Below are positions 1-9,761 of a DNA stretch of 64,000 nt, one piece after another. The notes under the pieces were generated by a model. It searched no databases and had not been told where the DNA came from. It saw nothing but the letters and a program-made list of their open reading frames with translations. Numbering within the stretch: position 1 is the first letter of the stretch; each line of letters opens with the position of its first letter. The DNA comes from Sphingobacteriales bacterium 50-39 (GTDB lineage Bacteria; Bacteroidota; Bacteroidia; Chitinophagales; Chitinophagaceae): assembly GCA_001898505.1 (NCBI GenBank), contig MKTZ01000021.1, forward strand, positions 165,151-229,150, in the 5' to 3' direction. The position numbers and the translations under genes are program-made.

Positions 1-1
1 C

Positions 2-787
2 GTCATAATCCTTCTGGGAATGGTGCTGGCCTTATTATTGGTCGGCTTCATCCTGGTTCTGCTATTCCTATATCAAAAAAGGCAGCACCGTCAGGAACAG
101 CAATTGGCACACATCAGACAGGAATATGAGCAGGAATTGCTCCGCAGCCAGTTGGAGATCCAGGAGGCAACTTTCAAGACGATAGCCCAGGAATTGCATG
201 ACAACATCGGACAGGTATTGTCGGTGGTGAAGCTGTCTTTGTCCATTTTGCCTTTAGAGGCCAGTCATCCGGCCTATGAGAGTGTTCAGAACAGCCGCCA
301 GATGCTGAATAAGATCATTTATGATATGGCGGACCTCACGAAAAGCCTGCACACGGACAGGATCAGCCAGATCGGGCTGGTGGAAGCCATCCGATTTGAC
401 GTGGAAAGTCTCCGGCGGACGGGATTGGTAGCCGTGAGCTTCGATGTCTCCGGTAATGAGTATCCGCTTGAAGGTCAACGGGCTATATTCCTTTTCCGGA
501 TGTTCCAGGAAATGATGAACAACATTTTAAAGCATTCTAAAGCCACCCACGTAAAAATTACTGTAAATTACCTGATTGATAATAAATTTGAACTGCAGGT
601 TGAGGACAATGGTGTAGGATTTGATCCGGAGAAGAAACAGGTACAGGCTTCCTCATCCAGCGGTATAGGCCTGAAAAGTATGACAAACCGTGCCCGTCTC
701 ATCGGTGGGGAGATAGCTATTCAGAGCCAACCTGGAAAAGGAACTGTAATAAAGGTGGAATTGCCCCTGGAAAGGGAAGCTTTATAA
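2..787 (+). CDS. NarL-family sensor histidine kinase (5' end outside window)
   Basis: Membrane-anchored histidine kinase that should phosphorylate the response regulator encoded 7 bp downstream. The frame is open to the first bases of the window and already encodes hydrophobic residues before the first visible ATG at 20, so the true start lies upstream. After one visible transmembrane segment and a short coiled coil comes a HisKA_3 dimerisation region with the H-box ELHDNIGQ (His about residue 60 counted from the ATG at 20). The HATPase_c part shows the N-box MMNNILKHS, the G-box DNGVGFD and GIGLKSM. No sensor domain is visible, so the stimulus is unknown; the compact build is common in Bacteroidota. 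Family call is firm, completeness is not. Confidence 0.9.
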   Translation, partial: VIILLGMVLALLLVGFILVLLFLYQKRQHRQEQQLAHIRQEYEQELLRSQLEIQEATFKTIAQELHDNIGQVLSVVKLSLSILPLEASHPAYESVQNSRQMLNKIIYDMADLTKSLHTDRISQIGLVEAIRFDVESLRRTGLVAVSFDVSGNEYPLEGQRAIFLFRMFQEMMNNILKHSKATHVKITVNYLIDNKFELQVEDNGVGFDPEKKQVQASSSSGIGLKSMTNRARLIGGEIAIQSQPGKGTVIKVELPLEREAL

Positions 788-794
788 ATTGTTT

Positions 795-1454
795 ATGAGC
801 GCAGCACTTAAGAAAATACAGGTAGGCATTGTTGATGATCACAGTCTTTTACGAAAGGCACTGGCGAAACTGATCGACTCGTTCGAGAATTATTCGGTTC
901 TGTTTGAAGGAGACAATGGAAAAGAAATAAAGGCTAAGATCACCCAGCATATTGTGCCGGATATTATCCTGCTGGACGTCAACATGCCGGATATGGATGG
1001 GTATGAGACGGTGCGCTGGCTCCATAAGAACTATCCCCAGATAAAGGTCCTGGCTTTGTCCATGTCCAGCGATGAAAATACGATCATCCGTATGCTGCGA
1101 CTGGGCGCCAAGGGTTATATCATGAAGAATATAGAACCCGAGGAATTGAAAGTGGCGCTGGACTCCATCATGAAAAAGGATTTTTACCTCTCTGAATATA
1201 TTTCCGGCAAGATCATCAGCGGTCTGCACAAAGACCTGGGCAATCCGGAAGAGCCTGTCATTCTCAGCGACAAAGAAAAAGAGTTCCTCCGGCTGATCTG
1301 TTCGGAGCTTACCTATAAGGACATTGCGGATAAAATGTTCATCAGTCCCCGCACGGTAGATAATTACCGCAATACGCTTTTCGAGAAATTAAAAGTGCGC
1401 ACGAGGGTTGGGCTGGTCATGTTCGCCATCAAGAACGGGCTTGTGGAGATATAG
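795..1454 (+). CDS. NarL/FixJ-type response regulator
   Basis: DNA-binding response regulator of 219 residues, the likely partner of the kinase just upstream. The receiver domain has the acidic pair DD at 14-15, phosphoacceptor Asp61 in LLDVNMP and a conserved Lys in KGYIMK. The C-terminal LuxR-type helix-turn-helix begins near residue 155 with LSDKEKEFLRL and contains the recognition region SPRTVDNYRN. I chose ATG 795; an in-frame TTG at 789 would add only two residues. Its last 26 bp overlap the 3' end of the convergent exporter gene. Target genes cannot be read from the sequence. Confidence 0.93.
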   Translation: MSAALKKIQVGIVDDHSLLRKALAKLIDSFENYSVLFEGDNGKEIKAKITQHIVPDIILLDVNMPDMDGYETVRWLHKNYPQIKVLALSMSSDENTIIRMLRLGAKGYIMKNIEPEELKVALDSIMKKDFYLSEYISGKIISGLHKDLGNPEEPVILSDKEKEFLRLICSELTYKDIADKMFISPRTVDNYRNTLFEKLKVRTRVGLVMFAIKNGLVEI

Positions 1455-3831
1455 GGGTGTCCAGGCCGGGGACCTTGCGGCCTTTCGTCAGCGTGATCAG
1501 CAGTGCGGGCAGGAATACGAGATTTGTCACGGTGGCGATCACCAGTGTCAGGGATGTCAGCCAGCCCAGCGCAAAGATGCCTCCAAAATCACTAAAGCAA
1601 AAGATGATAAACCCTGCGATCAGCACGAGCGAGGTATACAGGATGCTGATGCCTGTCTTATTGATGGTGTCGATGACGGTGCGCTCGGCATCGGCTTTTT
1701 TACCATCGGGGCCACGGGATTCCTGTTTGTAGTTCACGAGAAAACGTATGGTGATATCGATGGCAATACCCAGTGCGATGCTAAAGATGATAACGGTGGA
1801 TGGCTTTAGCCGGACCCCGGCCCAGCCCATGATGCCTGCGGTGATGATCAGGGGAATGACATTGGGGATAAGACTACAGAGCAATATCCGTACGGACCTG
1901 AAAAGAAGGAGCATACAGATGGCGATGAGCACAAAGGCCCACTGGATACTATCTCTCAGCCCCCTGATGATAAAGCTGCTGCCTTCCAGGTAGGTGACAC
2001 TGGTGCCTGTGAGCTCGACATGATACCTGGATGTATCGAACATTTGTCGGGTCTTCTTTTCCAGATCGTTCAGGATGAAGGGTAGGCGGGCGCTACCGAC
2101 ATCGGCCATATTCACGCTGATGCGTAGCCGTTGTTGCCCTTTGTCCACGAAACTTTTCAATAGTTGATCGAGGTTGCCCGCGCCCTTGCCGGGGGATGGT
2201 TTTTTTGTGGAATCTCCGGACTGTCCGCCACTCTTCAGGTAATCTGAAAGAAAGGCCAGGTCCATCGAATTCGGGACGCCATATTGTGTACTGTCCCCTC
2301 CATAGTAGGACTGCCGGACAAATTTCAATCCTTCCACGAGGGACAATGGCCGGGCCATCTCGGGCTGGGACGTTATGTATTGCGACAGTCTATCCACGCT
2401 GTCCAGGGTCTGCAGCATATTGATCCGCAGGCCGTTCTTTCTTTTCGTATCTACGATGATCTCGAGCGGCATCACACCCTTGAAGTGGTGCTCGAAGAAC
2501 TTCAGGTCTTTATAGATGGGATCCTTTTGAGGCAGGTCGTCCACGATGAAGCCTTCGGACCTTAGCCGGAACATGCCTGCTACGGCCAGGACCAGCAATA
2601 CGAAGGTGACGCCATAGATGGCCTTCTGGTGATGGAGGGTCCAGATCTCCAATCGCCGGAGAAGGGCGGCCAGCCATTTGTTCTCGAGATAGCGGGTATG
2701 CTTTTGCCTGGGAGGAGGAAGATAGCTGAGAACGACGGGTATCAGGATAAAGGAAATAAAGAAGAGGAGCATGATATTGATCCCGGCCACGACCCCGAAC
2801 TGGTTCAGGATGGCGCTTCTTGTCAGCGCAAACACGCCAAATCCGATGGCGGCGGTGAGGTTGCAGAAGAGCGTGACGACGCCCATGCGGCCGGCCATCA
2901 GGACCAATGCCCCGTGCTGATGGCCTGTGTCCCTGAAGGCGGTGTGATATTTATTCAGGAAGTAAATACAGTTGGGGATGCCTATAACGACCATCAGTGT
3001 AGGTGTCAGGGCGTTCAGCAGCGTGATCTTATAATCCAGGAGGTCCATTGTACCGAGGCTGAAGATCACCCCGACGATGACGACTCCCAGTGAAAGGAGC
3101 ATGGTGCCAACGCTGCGGAAGAAGATGAGCAGGATGATGGCTGACAGGACCACGGACCCGAGGAGGAACCAGGTGGTCTCGCGTGATACCTTTTGCGCCA
3201 TGACGGTCCTGATAAGGGGAAGGCCGCTGAGATGCATATCCAGTCCGTAAGTTGTCCCAAAGGTCCGGACCTCTTTTATGATGGCGTTGACGGTGACGAT
3301 GCGGCGGGCGGAGTTCATCACATCCTTATTCACCCGTACGGCCATCAACCAGGTATGTGATTCGGCATTATAGAGCAGTCCTTTGTAAAAGGGGAGACCT
3401 AAAAATGTTGCTTCCCCGCTGTCGATGGCGGTCTGTGAGTCAGGATGCCGGGGGAATAAGGGAACGGCGCGGGGTTTTTGGGTGACGGAGTCTCTTACCA
3501 GATTGATCGCCATTGGGATACTCAGTACGTCATCTACACCGGTGATCTTTTTTAACGAATCGCCGAGGGCTATATAGCCGTTGAATATATCCTTTTTAAA
3601 AAGACTGTCTGTCTGTACGCCGACGACGAGCAGATTGCCGTCATCTCCGAACTGCTTGCGAAAATTGAGGTTGGCGATGTATTTGGGGTTGTCGGTGGGG
3701 ATGCTGCTGTTGAAATCATAGCTCAATTTGACCTTGGAAGCATGATAGGCCATAAAGGCAGTGGCGGCCAGGAGAAAGAGGAGGAGAGGTAATCGGAATT
3801 TAAGGACCAGGCGTGCGAGAGATTCCCACAT
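1429..3831 (-). CDS. RND-superfamily MMPL-type membrane transporter
   Basis: Large inner-membrane protein of 800 residues with the duplicated RND layout: an N-terminal membrane helix, an extracytoplasmic loop of about 190 residues, a block of helices (around 215-370), a second loop and a second helical block near 630-790. The first loop holds the motif YDFNSSIPTDNPKY typical of small exporters of the MMPL/HpnN/YdfJ kind. Such proteins use the proton gradient to move lipids or hydrophobic molecules, but the substrate here is unknown. There is no adjacent membrane-fusion protein or outer-membrane channel. Start ATG 3831. Its stop lies within the convergent response-regulator gene. Confidence 0.85.
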   Translation of the reverse strand: MWESLARLVLKFRLPLLLFLLAATAFMAYHASKVKLSYDFNSSIPTDNPKYIANLNFRKQFGDDGNLLVVGVQTDSLFKKDIFNGYIALGDSLKKITGVDDVLSIPMAINLVRDSVTQKPRAVPLFPRHPDSQTAIDSGEATFLGLPFYKGLLYNAESHTWLMAVRVNKDVMNSARRIVTVNAIIKEVRTFGTTYGLDMHLSGLPLIRTVMAQKVSRETTWFLLGSVVLSAIILLIFFRSVGTMLLSLGVVIVGVIFSLGTMDLLDYKITLLNALTPTLMVVIGIPNCIYFLNKYHTAFRDTGHQHGALVLMAGRMGVVTLFCNLTAAIGFGVFALTRSAILNQFGVVAGINIMLLFFISFILIPVVLSYLPPPRQKHTRYLENKWLAALLRRLEIWTLHHQKAIYGVTFVLLVLAVAGMFRLRSEGFIVDDLPQKDPIYKDLKFFEHHFKGVMPLEIIVDTKRKNGLRINMLQTLDSVDRLSQYITSQPEMARPLSLVEGLKFVRQSYYGGDSTQYGVPNSMDLAFLSDYLKSGGQSGDSTKKPSPGKGAGNLDQLLKSFVDKGQQRLRISVNMADVGSARLPFILNDLEKKTRQMFDTSRYHVELTGTSVTYLEGSSFIIRGLRDSIQWAFVLIAICMLLLFRSVRILLCSLIPNVIPLIITAGIMGWAGVRLKPSTVIIFSIALGIAIDITIRFLVNYKQESRGPDGKKADAERTVIDTINKTGISILYTSLVLIAGFIIFCFSDFGGIFALGWLTSLTLVIATVTNLVFLPALLITLTKGRKVPGLDTPISPQARS

Positions 3832-3919
3832 GGTTGTTTAATTTATCAATTTTGTGTGCGAAGGTCCGGTATTTTACCGGCTTTTCCAGCGGAGGGGGAT
3901 GGTTTTAACCTTGTTCCGG

Positions 3920-3927
3920 TAACTTTG
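3920..3927 (+). promoter_or_regulatory. Candidate -7 box for porZ
   Basis: TAACTTTG matches the Bacteroidota -7 consensus TAnnTTTG exactly and lies 42 bp before the chosen porZ ATG. No clear -33 TTTG is seen at the usual spacing, and a weaker box (CATCTTTG, 3961-3968) touches the start codon. Confidence 0.4.
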
Positions 3928-3969
3928 GCCGGGCGGATCACCCGTCCCCGGGCCGGGGGCCATCTTTGT

Positions 3970-6285
3970 ATGCATGTAAGACGCTGGTTTTTGCTGTGCT
4001 TTTTTCTTTCGGGCTGGCTGGCCGGTCTGGCCCAGACCCCTGTCATTGGGCATTGGCGGGACCATCTGCCTTATCACCAGGCCATTGCCGTGGCGGGCGC
4101 GGAGTCCAAAATATATTGCGCCACCCCTTACAGCATTTTTTGGGTAGACAATACGGATAACAGCATCCACCGCCTGAGCAAGACGGATGGGCTCAGCGAG
4201 ACGGGCGTCCGTGCCCTGTGTTATGATGCGCAGCGGGACAAGCTCACTATTGCCTATGCCAGCAGCAATATCGATATAGTTTCGGGTGGTGAGGTATTCA
4301 ATATTCCCGACATACGCCGTGCGAGTCTGGTGGGGGACAAGACGATCAACCAGGCGCTTGTCTATAACGGCTTTGTCTATTTAGCCACCAATCTTGGGAT
4401 CATCGTCCTCGATGAAGATAAATATGAGGTGAAAGACACCTATGTCATCGGGGCTGATGGAGACACGCTTGCGGTGCAATCCCTTGCTACGGACGGGAAC
4501 TATTTTTATGCTGCCACGGCAGCGGGATTGAAAAAGGCGTCTACCAATTCTCCCGACCTGGCGGACTATCATAATTGGACCCTGAGCGATGGGAGCGTCT
4601 ACAGGCAGGTGGTCGCGCTGGATGGCAAGATACTGGGTCTTCGGAACGATTCGGTGCTGCTGACAGGCGATCAGGGAGGAAGCTTTTTTTATGCGGGTCC
4701 GGGGCATATCAATGGTTTGTCTGTTGCGGAAGACAGGCTCCTGGTCTGCGAGCAACGATCTGATAGCGGCAGGGTGACGATCCTGACGAGCTCGGGACAG
4801 ACAGACAGGATATTGCAGACACCGGATATGCTGCGAAGCCCCCGTCAGGCGCTGCTGGTACAGGGAGAGGCATGGGTGGCGGATTCGCTGACGGGGCTGT
4901 CGGCCTGGGGGGTATCGGGGGATCAGGCGCAGCGGTATATTCCCAACTCTCCTTTTGGATTGGCAACGGGTCCTATGGTGATATATCAGGACCCTTCGGC
5001 CGGGCCGGGAGCGGCGGGTGTGCTGTGGGGGGCTTCGGGAGGAGCCGATACGAACTGGGTGGCTCTTCATAATCATGATGGTCTTTATCGACTGAACGGG
5101 AACGGATGGACCAATTATAACAGTAATGATTATCCGATATTGCAGGGAGTATTCGACTTTGATGCTGTCGGGTATAATCCCCGGGATTCCAGCCTTTGGG
5201 CGGGATCCTTTGGAGAGGGGGTATTGGAGATACAGCCGGGGGACAGGTTTACGGTATATGCGGCGGGTTCCGGTGTGGGGCCAGCGCTGGATGATCCCTC
5301 TGCATACAGGGTCAGCGGCATCGCTTTCGACAAGGATGGCAATGGCTGGATGGCCAATCATGGCGCGGCGCATGATCTGCTGCTGAGGCAGGCGAATGGT
5401 CAGTGGCTCTCTTTTGCTATTCCTTTTTCGCACCCGGGCAATGCGGTCTCACAGGTGCTGGTGGATGACTACAGCCAGGTATGGATGGTCAGCCCAAAGG
5501 GTAACGGGGTCTTTTGCTATAGTCCGGGGGCTGTGCTGGATAATACATCGGACGACCAGTGGAAATATTACCGGGTGGGGGCGGGGAGCGGCCATCTCCC
5601 GGACAATCATGTCTATTGTCTGGCTAAGGACAGGAGCGGATTTATCTGGATAGGTACGGGCAATGGCATCGGGGTGATACAATGTACCCAGCAGGTCTTT
5701 GGTGCGGGGGTGTGTGATGCGGTATGGCCCATCGTGCAATTCGACGCATTCGCGGGATATCTTTTTAGCGGGCAGACTGTACAGACCATTGCGGTAGACG
5801 GGGCGGACAGGAAATGGGTGGGGACACGCAACGGGGTATGGCTTATAAGTCCGGACGCACAAAAGATCATTTATCATTTTACGGCGGACAGTACGCCGCT
5901 GTTAAGCAATGATGTTCGTAACATTGCCATCGACCCACAGACGGGGGAAGTGTTCTTTGCCACTACGGCGGGGCTTTGTTCATTCCGGAGCACGGCAACG
6001 GAGCCGGGAGAGCATAATTCCAATGTGCTGGTATTCCCCAACCCTGTGCCTCCGGGCTATGCGGGAACGATCGCCATCCGGGGGCTGGTGGACGGGGCTA
6101 TTGTCAAGATCACGGAGGTCAGCGGGCGGCTGGTCTATCAAACCAATGCGCTGGGTGGGCAGGCGATATGGGATGGGAGGGATTACCGGGGGCGAAAGAT
6201 ATCTACGGGTGTCTACCTGGTATTGGTCAGTGATGTCAGCCGGCATGAACAAATGGCAACGAAGATCGTATTCATAGGGAAATAA
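3970..6285 (+). CDS. porZ: Type IX secretion system protein PorZ
   Basis: Surface-associated PorZ-like protein of 771 residues, part of the machinery that delivers and anchors T9SS cargo. A signal peptide follows ATG 3970 (MHVRRWFLLCFF, cleavage near GLAQ). The mature start GHWRDHLPYHQA and repeated blade-like segments fit the PorZ two-propeller layout; the IWIGTGNGIGV and KWVGTRNGVWL repeats are typical of two-component-propeller units. The last ~80 residues are a T9SS type A sorting domain, with FPNP, a GRLVYQ strand and the terminal TGVYLV / KIVFIGK strands. An in-frame ATG at 3856 would put 38 unrelated residues before the signal peptide and is rejected. recO follows 35 bp downstream. Confidence 0.88.
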   Translation: MHVRRWFLLCFFLSGWLAGLAQTPVIGHWRDHLPYHQAIAVAGAESKIYCATPYSIFWVDNTDNSIHRLSKTDGLSETGVRALCYDAQRDKLTIAYASSNIDIVSGGEVFNIPDIRRASLVGDKTINQALVYNGFVYLATNLGIIVLDEDKYEVKDTYVIGADGDTLAVQSLATDGNYFYAATAAGLKKASTNSPDLADYHNWTLSDGSVYRQVVALDGKILGLRNDSVLLTGDQGGSFFYAGPGHINGLSVAEDRLLVCEQRSDSGRVTILTSSGQTDRILQTPDMLRSPRQALLVQGEAWVADSLTGLSAWGVSGDQAQRYIPNSPFGLATGPMVIYQDPSAGPGAAGVLWGASGGADTNWVALHNHDGLYRLNGNGWTNYNSNDYPILQGVFDFDAVGYNPRDSSLWAGSFGEGVLEIQPGDRFTVYAAGSGVGPALDDPSAYRVSGIAFDKDGNGWMANHGAAHDLLLRQANGQWLSFAIPFSHPGNAVSQVLVDDYSQVWMVSPKGNGVFCYSPGAVLDNTSDDQWKYYRVGAGSGHLPDNHVYCLAKDRSGFIWIGTGNGIGVIQCTQQVFGAGVCDAVWPIVQFDAFAGYLFSGQTVQTIAVDGADRKWVGTRNGVWLISPDAQKIIYHFTADSTPLLSNDVRNIAIDPQTGEVFFATTAGLCSFRSTATEPGEHNSNVLVFPNPVPPGYAGTIAIRGLVDGAIVKITEVSGRLVYQTNALGGQAIWDGRDYRGRKISTGVYLVLVSDVSRHEQMATKIVFIGK

Positions 6286-6320
6286 AGGCCGGCCAGGCAG
6301 GGCCGGGACGATGAAAATAT

Positions 6321-7064
6321 ATGCAGCTGCACAAGACAAAGGGAATGGTGTTCAGGACGGTGAAATATGGGGAGACGAGCCTCATCGTTACCATCTATAC
6401 GGAACTTTTTGGAGTGCAGTCCTACCTGGTAAATGGGGTAAGGGCCTCTACCAAGAAAGGGCCGGGCAAGGCAAATCTTTTTCAGCCGGCAGCTATTCTG
6501 GATCTCATCGTCTATCACAACGACCTGAAGCACCTGCATAGGATCAGGGAGTTCAAATGGGGGTATCTCTATCAACACATTTTTTTCAATGTGATAAAAA
6601 ATGCGGTGGCATTGTTTATGGTGGAGCTGTTGCAGAAGTGTCTCAAGCAGCCCGAACCCAATGCGGACCTTTTTTACTTTATTGAAGATGCCTTTATTCA
6701 CCTTGACGAGTCGGATGGGCCGGTGCTGGCGAACTTCCCACTTTTCTTCACGCTGCATCTGGCGGGCTTTTTTGGATTCCGTATCCAGGACACCTGGTCG
6801 GAGAGTCATCGGATACTGGACTTACAGGAAGGGGTATTCGTAGATGAATATCCTCATCATCTTAATATTCTGGAGGGCAACTATGCCTATATCACTTCCC
6901 AGCTGCTGCGGGTAAGACAGCCAGGGGAGCTTGACGAGTTGTTGCTGAACCAGGAGACGCGCCGTCATTTACTGCTGGCCTACCGGAACTTTTATGCCCT
7001 TCATGTGCCTGACTTCGGAGAAATGAAGACGCTGGGGGTGTTGCAGGCTATTACCAGCGTGTGA
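6321..7064 (+). CDS. recO: DNA repair protein RecO
   Basis: Recombination mediator of 247 residues that helps load RecA with RecF/RecR and anneals SSB-coated strands. The N-terminal OB-fold is recognisable from TKGMVFRTVKYGETSLIVT, followed by the helical C-terminal domain. The zinc-finger cysteines of some RecO proteins are absent, as often in this phylum. Start ATG 6321; an out-of-frame ATG at 6311 is not used. It lies directly downstream of porZ and is probably co-transcribed with it. Confidence 0.92.
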   Translation: MQLHKTKGMVFRTVKYGETSLIVTIYTELFGVQSYLVNGVRASTKKGPGKANLFQPAAILDLIVYHNDLKHLHRIREFKWGYLYQHIFFNVIKNAVALFMVELLQKCLKQPEPNADLFYFIEDAFIHLDESDGPVLANFPLFFTLHLAGFFGFRIQDTWSESHRILDLQEGVFVDEYPHHLNILEGNYAYITSQLLRVRQPGELDELLLNQETRRHLLLAYRNFYALHVPDFGEMKTLGVLQAITSV

Positions 7065-7108
7065 GGAGGAGGCCACCTGGGCGCCTGTTGAAGCCATTCT
7101 GGGTCTCT

Positions 7109-8371
7109 TTATATCAACCGCTGTGGCCTGGACTGTCTGGAGAACCTGCCTTCCTCTATATTCTCAATCAGCACTACGCCAGGCTGTTTGCCGGGCTCGA
7201 AGGTTCCCAGCACTGTATCGAGCTGCAGGGCTTTGGCTCCGCCGGAGGTCGCCCATTGCAGTAAAGTTGCGGTGGGCAGGTCCGGGAAATAGCTTTGCAG
7301 TGTTTTCATTTCCTCCAATATGTCCAGCTGATGATTGGAAGCAAGGCTGTCGGTGCCCAGAACGATGTCGCAGCCGTAGCGCTGGAGCAGCCTTACATCG
7401 GGAAGCTGTCCGCTGATATACAGATTGGCGTTGGGGCAGAGACAAAAGTAGATATCGGGGGTACCCTTGGATACCATGGCTGTATCCGGTCCGTGGCCGT
7501 TTTGAGTATTACGCCACCCGCCCCACCATTGGAGATCTTCCTCGCTGGTGTCCACGTTGTGTACGAGCAGAAGGGTCTGGTTGCGATGGAAATGAGGGAG
7601 ATAGGCGGCCATGCTCCTTTTCCCAGCGCCCTTGAAGAAGGAGGTATCCAGCCCTAATCCCTGGTACAGCCGGAGAAAATCGCCTTGTCCTGTCTGGGAA
7701 AAGAGGTTCTCGGCCGCGGACTCCTGGTTGTGTATGGTGAGGAGGTGATTGCCCGGGAAGTTGGCAATCAATTGAAAAAGACGTGAGGAGACCGAATAGG
7801 GAGCATGGGGCACCAGGGAATTGGCCTCGATCGGCAGAGCATAGGCTTCGGCAAAATCCTTAAAGAGATCCACGGAGGCGGCGTATCTGTCGGGGGCGGA
7901 GTGTTCGATAAACCCCATGGTCTCAATGAAATTATGATAGAACAGGCGGCCTTCCGCCTTTTGGGGGAGGGTGAGGCTGGTGTTACAGATATCCCCGACG
8001 GCCACGATGCCGTTGTGCAGCATGGATTCCTCGGCCGCGGTTATGGCGTTCAGGATGCCGACGGGCGAGGAACCGGGAGACTCTGGGGAAGAGCCTGCGG
8101 AGGTTGCACCGCGGCCCCGGATGACGGAAAGTAAAAAGTCCACCAGTCCCGTCCTTTCGGGCAATACTCCCTTCATATGCGATAGTTCCAGGTGGCAATG
8201 GCAGTTGACAAAACCGGGTGTCAGGAGTCCTGTAAATGATTCTATATCCTCCCCTGCCCCGTCGGCGGGAAGGATGGTTTCAACGGCGCCCTGATCATTT
8301 GTTACCAGTACGGACCCTTCTTCAGCCATTTCCTTGCCTGTAAACAAATAGTCTGCTTTAAATTTTCGCAT
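7109..8371 (-). CDS. Amidohydrolase-superfamily deaminase-like protein
   Basis: Metal-dependent hydrolase of 420 residues in the ATZ/TRZ/cytosine-deaminase-like group. The first metal ligands are in FVNCHCHLELSH, a later His in LVPHAPYS, another in TIHNQES, and the metal Asp in LGTDSLASN. That order matches enzymes that deaminate nucleobase-like rings; aminodeoxyfutalosine deaminase of menaquinone synthesis is one possibility, but the substrate is not shown by the sequence. I prefer ATG 8371 (MRKFKADYLF); an in-frame ATG at 8395 adds 8 residues. The prfA -7 box lies just in front of this start on the opposite strand. Confidence 0.8.
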   Translation of the reverse strand: MRKFKADYLFTGKEMAEEGSVLVTNDQGAVETILPADGAGEDIESFTGLLTPGFVNCHCHLELSHMKGVLPERTGLVDFLLSVIRGRGATSAGSSPESPGSSPVGILNAITAAEESMLHNGIVAVGDICNTSLTLPQKAEGRLFYHNFIETMGFIEHSAPDRYAASVDLFKDFAEAYALPIEANSLVPHAPYSVSSRLFQLIANFPGNHLLTIHNQESAAENLFSQTGQGDFLRLYQGLGLDTSFFKGAGKRSMAAYLPHFHRNQTLLLVHNVDTSEEDLQWWGGWRNTQNGHGPDTAMVSKGTPDIYFCLCPNANLYISGQLPDVRLLQRYGCDIVLGTDSLASNHQLDILEEMKTLQSYFPDLPTATLLQWATSGGAKALQLDTVLGTFEPGKQPGVVLIENIEEGRFSRQSRPQRLI

Positions 8372-8386
8372 TTTGATGTAGGTTTG
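8357..8386 (+). promoter_or_regulatory. Promoter of prfA
   Basis: TTTA (8357-8360), an 18-bp spacer, then TAGGTTTG (8379-8386). This is one mismatch from the Bacteroidota TTTG-N18/19-TAnnTTTG promoter. It lies 43 bp upstream of the prfA ATG and overlaps the 5' end of the divergent amidohydrolase gene. Confidence 0.55.
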
Positions 8387-8429
8387 CAAGCCCATGGAAC
8401 GAACATGGGATCAAAAAGAAGATAAAGGT

Positions 8430-9494
8430 ATGTTAGATAAGTTGGAAGCCATAAAAGCTAGATTTGAAGACCTGGGAGTATCCCTGAGCAACCCGGAGAT
8501 CGTGAGTGACAATCGGAAGTTCAGCGCCATGAGCAAGGAGTATCGTAACCTGGAAAAGATCGTCAGGGCGTACGAGGAATATAAGGACCTGCTGGACAAT
8601 ATCGAGTTCAATAAGGAGGCCCTGAATGGGGACGATGCGGAGCTGCGGGACCTTGCCAAGGCGGAGGCGCCGGCGCTGGAGGAGAAGAAAGTGCAGCAGG
8701 AAGCCTATGTCCGGCAGCTGCTGATACCAAAAGATCCGCAGGATGAGAAGAACGCCATCCTGGAGGTAAGGGCCGGTACGGGTGGAGATGAAGCAAGTCT
8801 TTTTGCCGGCGACCTGGTTCGCATGTACATAAAATATTGTGAAAAGAGGGGCTGGAAGACCAGCATCCTCAGCGAGAGCGAGGGTACGGTAGGAGGATAT
8901 AAAGAGGTCCAGGTAGAGATCGTGGGTGACGATGTCTATGGCACGTTGAAGTTCGAGAGCGGGGTACATCGTGTACAGCGGGTACCCGATACAGAGACCA
9001 GCGGCCGTGTACACACCAGTGCGGCAACGGTGGCGGTGATGCCGGAGGCTGACGAGGTGGATTTCGAGCTGAAGGAGAGTGATGTGAAGATGGAGACGGC
9101 CCGTAGCGGCGGCGCTGGTGGTCAGAACGTGAACAAAGTGGAAACGAAGGTATTCCTAACCCATATACCTACCGGCGTGGTGGTGGTTTGCCAGACGGAG
9201 AGAAGCCAGCTGGGCAACCGGGAAAAGGCGATGCAAATGCTTCGTACCAAGCTGTATGAAGACCAGGTACGCAAGCAGGAGGAGGAGATCGCCCGTCACC
9301 GGAAAAGCCTGGTCAGTACGGGTGACCGCAGCGCCAAGATCAGGACGTACAATTTCCCCCAGGGGAGAGTTACGGATCACCGTATCGGTCTCACGGTATA
9401 TAACCTGGACGATGTCTTAAATGGTAACATCCAGGAATTCATCGATGCTCTTCAATTTGCGGAGAATGCGGAGAAGATGGCCAAGCAGAACTAA
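8430..9494 (+). CDS. prfA: Peptide chain release factor 1 (RF1)
   Basis: Class I release factor of 354 residues that reads UAA and UAG and triggers peptide release. The GGQ catalytic loop is in [13 protein letters not shown] and the stop-codon-reading PxT element is PDT in [12 protein letters not shown]. The N-terminal coiled coil starts [15 protein letters not shown], the usual RF1 start; the frame is open 12 codons further upstream but those residues have no counterpart. A GC-rich hairpin follows the stop codon. Confidence 0.97.
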   Translation: MLDKLEAIKARFEDLGVSLSNPEIVSDNRKFSAMSKEYRNLEKIVRAYEEYKDLLDNIEFNKEALNGDDAELRDLAKAEAPALEEKKVQQEAYVRQLLIPKDPQDEKNAILEVRAGTGGDEASLFAGDLVRMYIKYCEKRGWKTSILSESEGTVGGYKEVQVEIVGDDVYGTLKFESGVHRVQRVPDTETSGRVHTSAATVAVMPEADEVDFELKESDVKMETARSGGAGGQNVNKVETKVFLTHIPTGVVVVCQTERSQLGNREKAMQMLRTKLYEDQVRKQEEEIARHRKSLVSTGDRSAKIRTYNFPQGRVTDHRIGLTVYNLDDVLNGNIQEFIDALQFAENAEKMAKQN

Positions 9495-9502
9495 GCTGGC
9501 TG

Positions 9503-9525
9503 CCCGCCGACTGCCGTCGGGCGGG
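9503..9525 (+). terminator. Hairpin after prfA
   Basis: CCCGCCGAC pairs with GTCGGGCGGG across a 4-nt loop, with one bulged G. It starts 8 bp after the prfA stop. The run after it is only moderately T-rich, so factor-independent termination is likely but not certain. Confidence 0.5.
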
Positions 9526-9734
9526 GATTTCATTTAAACGTCATTAAAACGCGATTAAAAGCCTCGCACAGCCCGGCTTGGCCTTCACTGCCGGGGCGCT
9601 CAGGTATGTGGGTAATCGCGCCTGTATGGGCCTGTAATACAGGCGTTCCGCGCCTCCCCCGGGAAGCGGCTAGTTGCGCACTCCGCGGAAACCTTCCCAT
9701 TTTTAGAATCTTTTAACGTTGGTGGGGTAAACCT

Positions 9735-9750
9735 TTTGTACCTATTTTGC
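9735..9750 (+). promoter_or_regulatory. Sigma-54-like promoter, distal copy (degenerate)
   Basis: TTTGTACCTATTTTGC aligns without gaps to the better promoter at 9953-9968. The downstream GC pair is kept, but the upstream GG has become TG. The sequence after it (TTATATATG..TAGTAGTTCTTT) also resembles the start region of the proximal copy, so the two look like a diverged duplication. Confidence 0.35.
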
Positions 9751-9761
9751 GTCTTATATAT

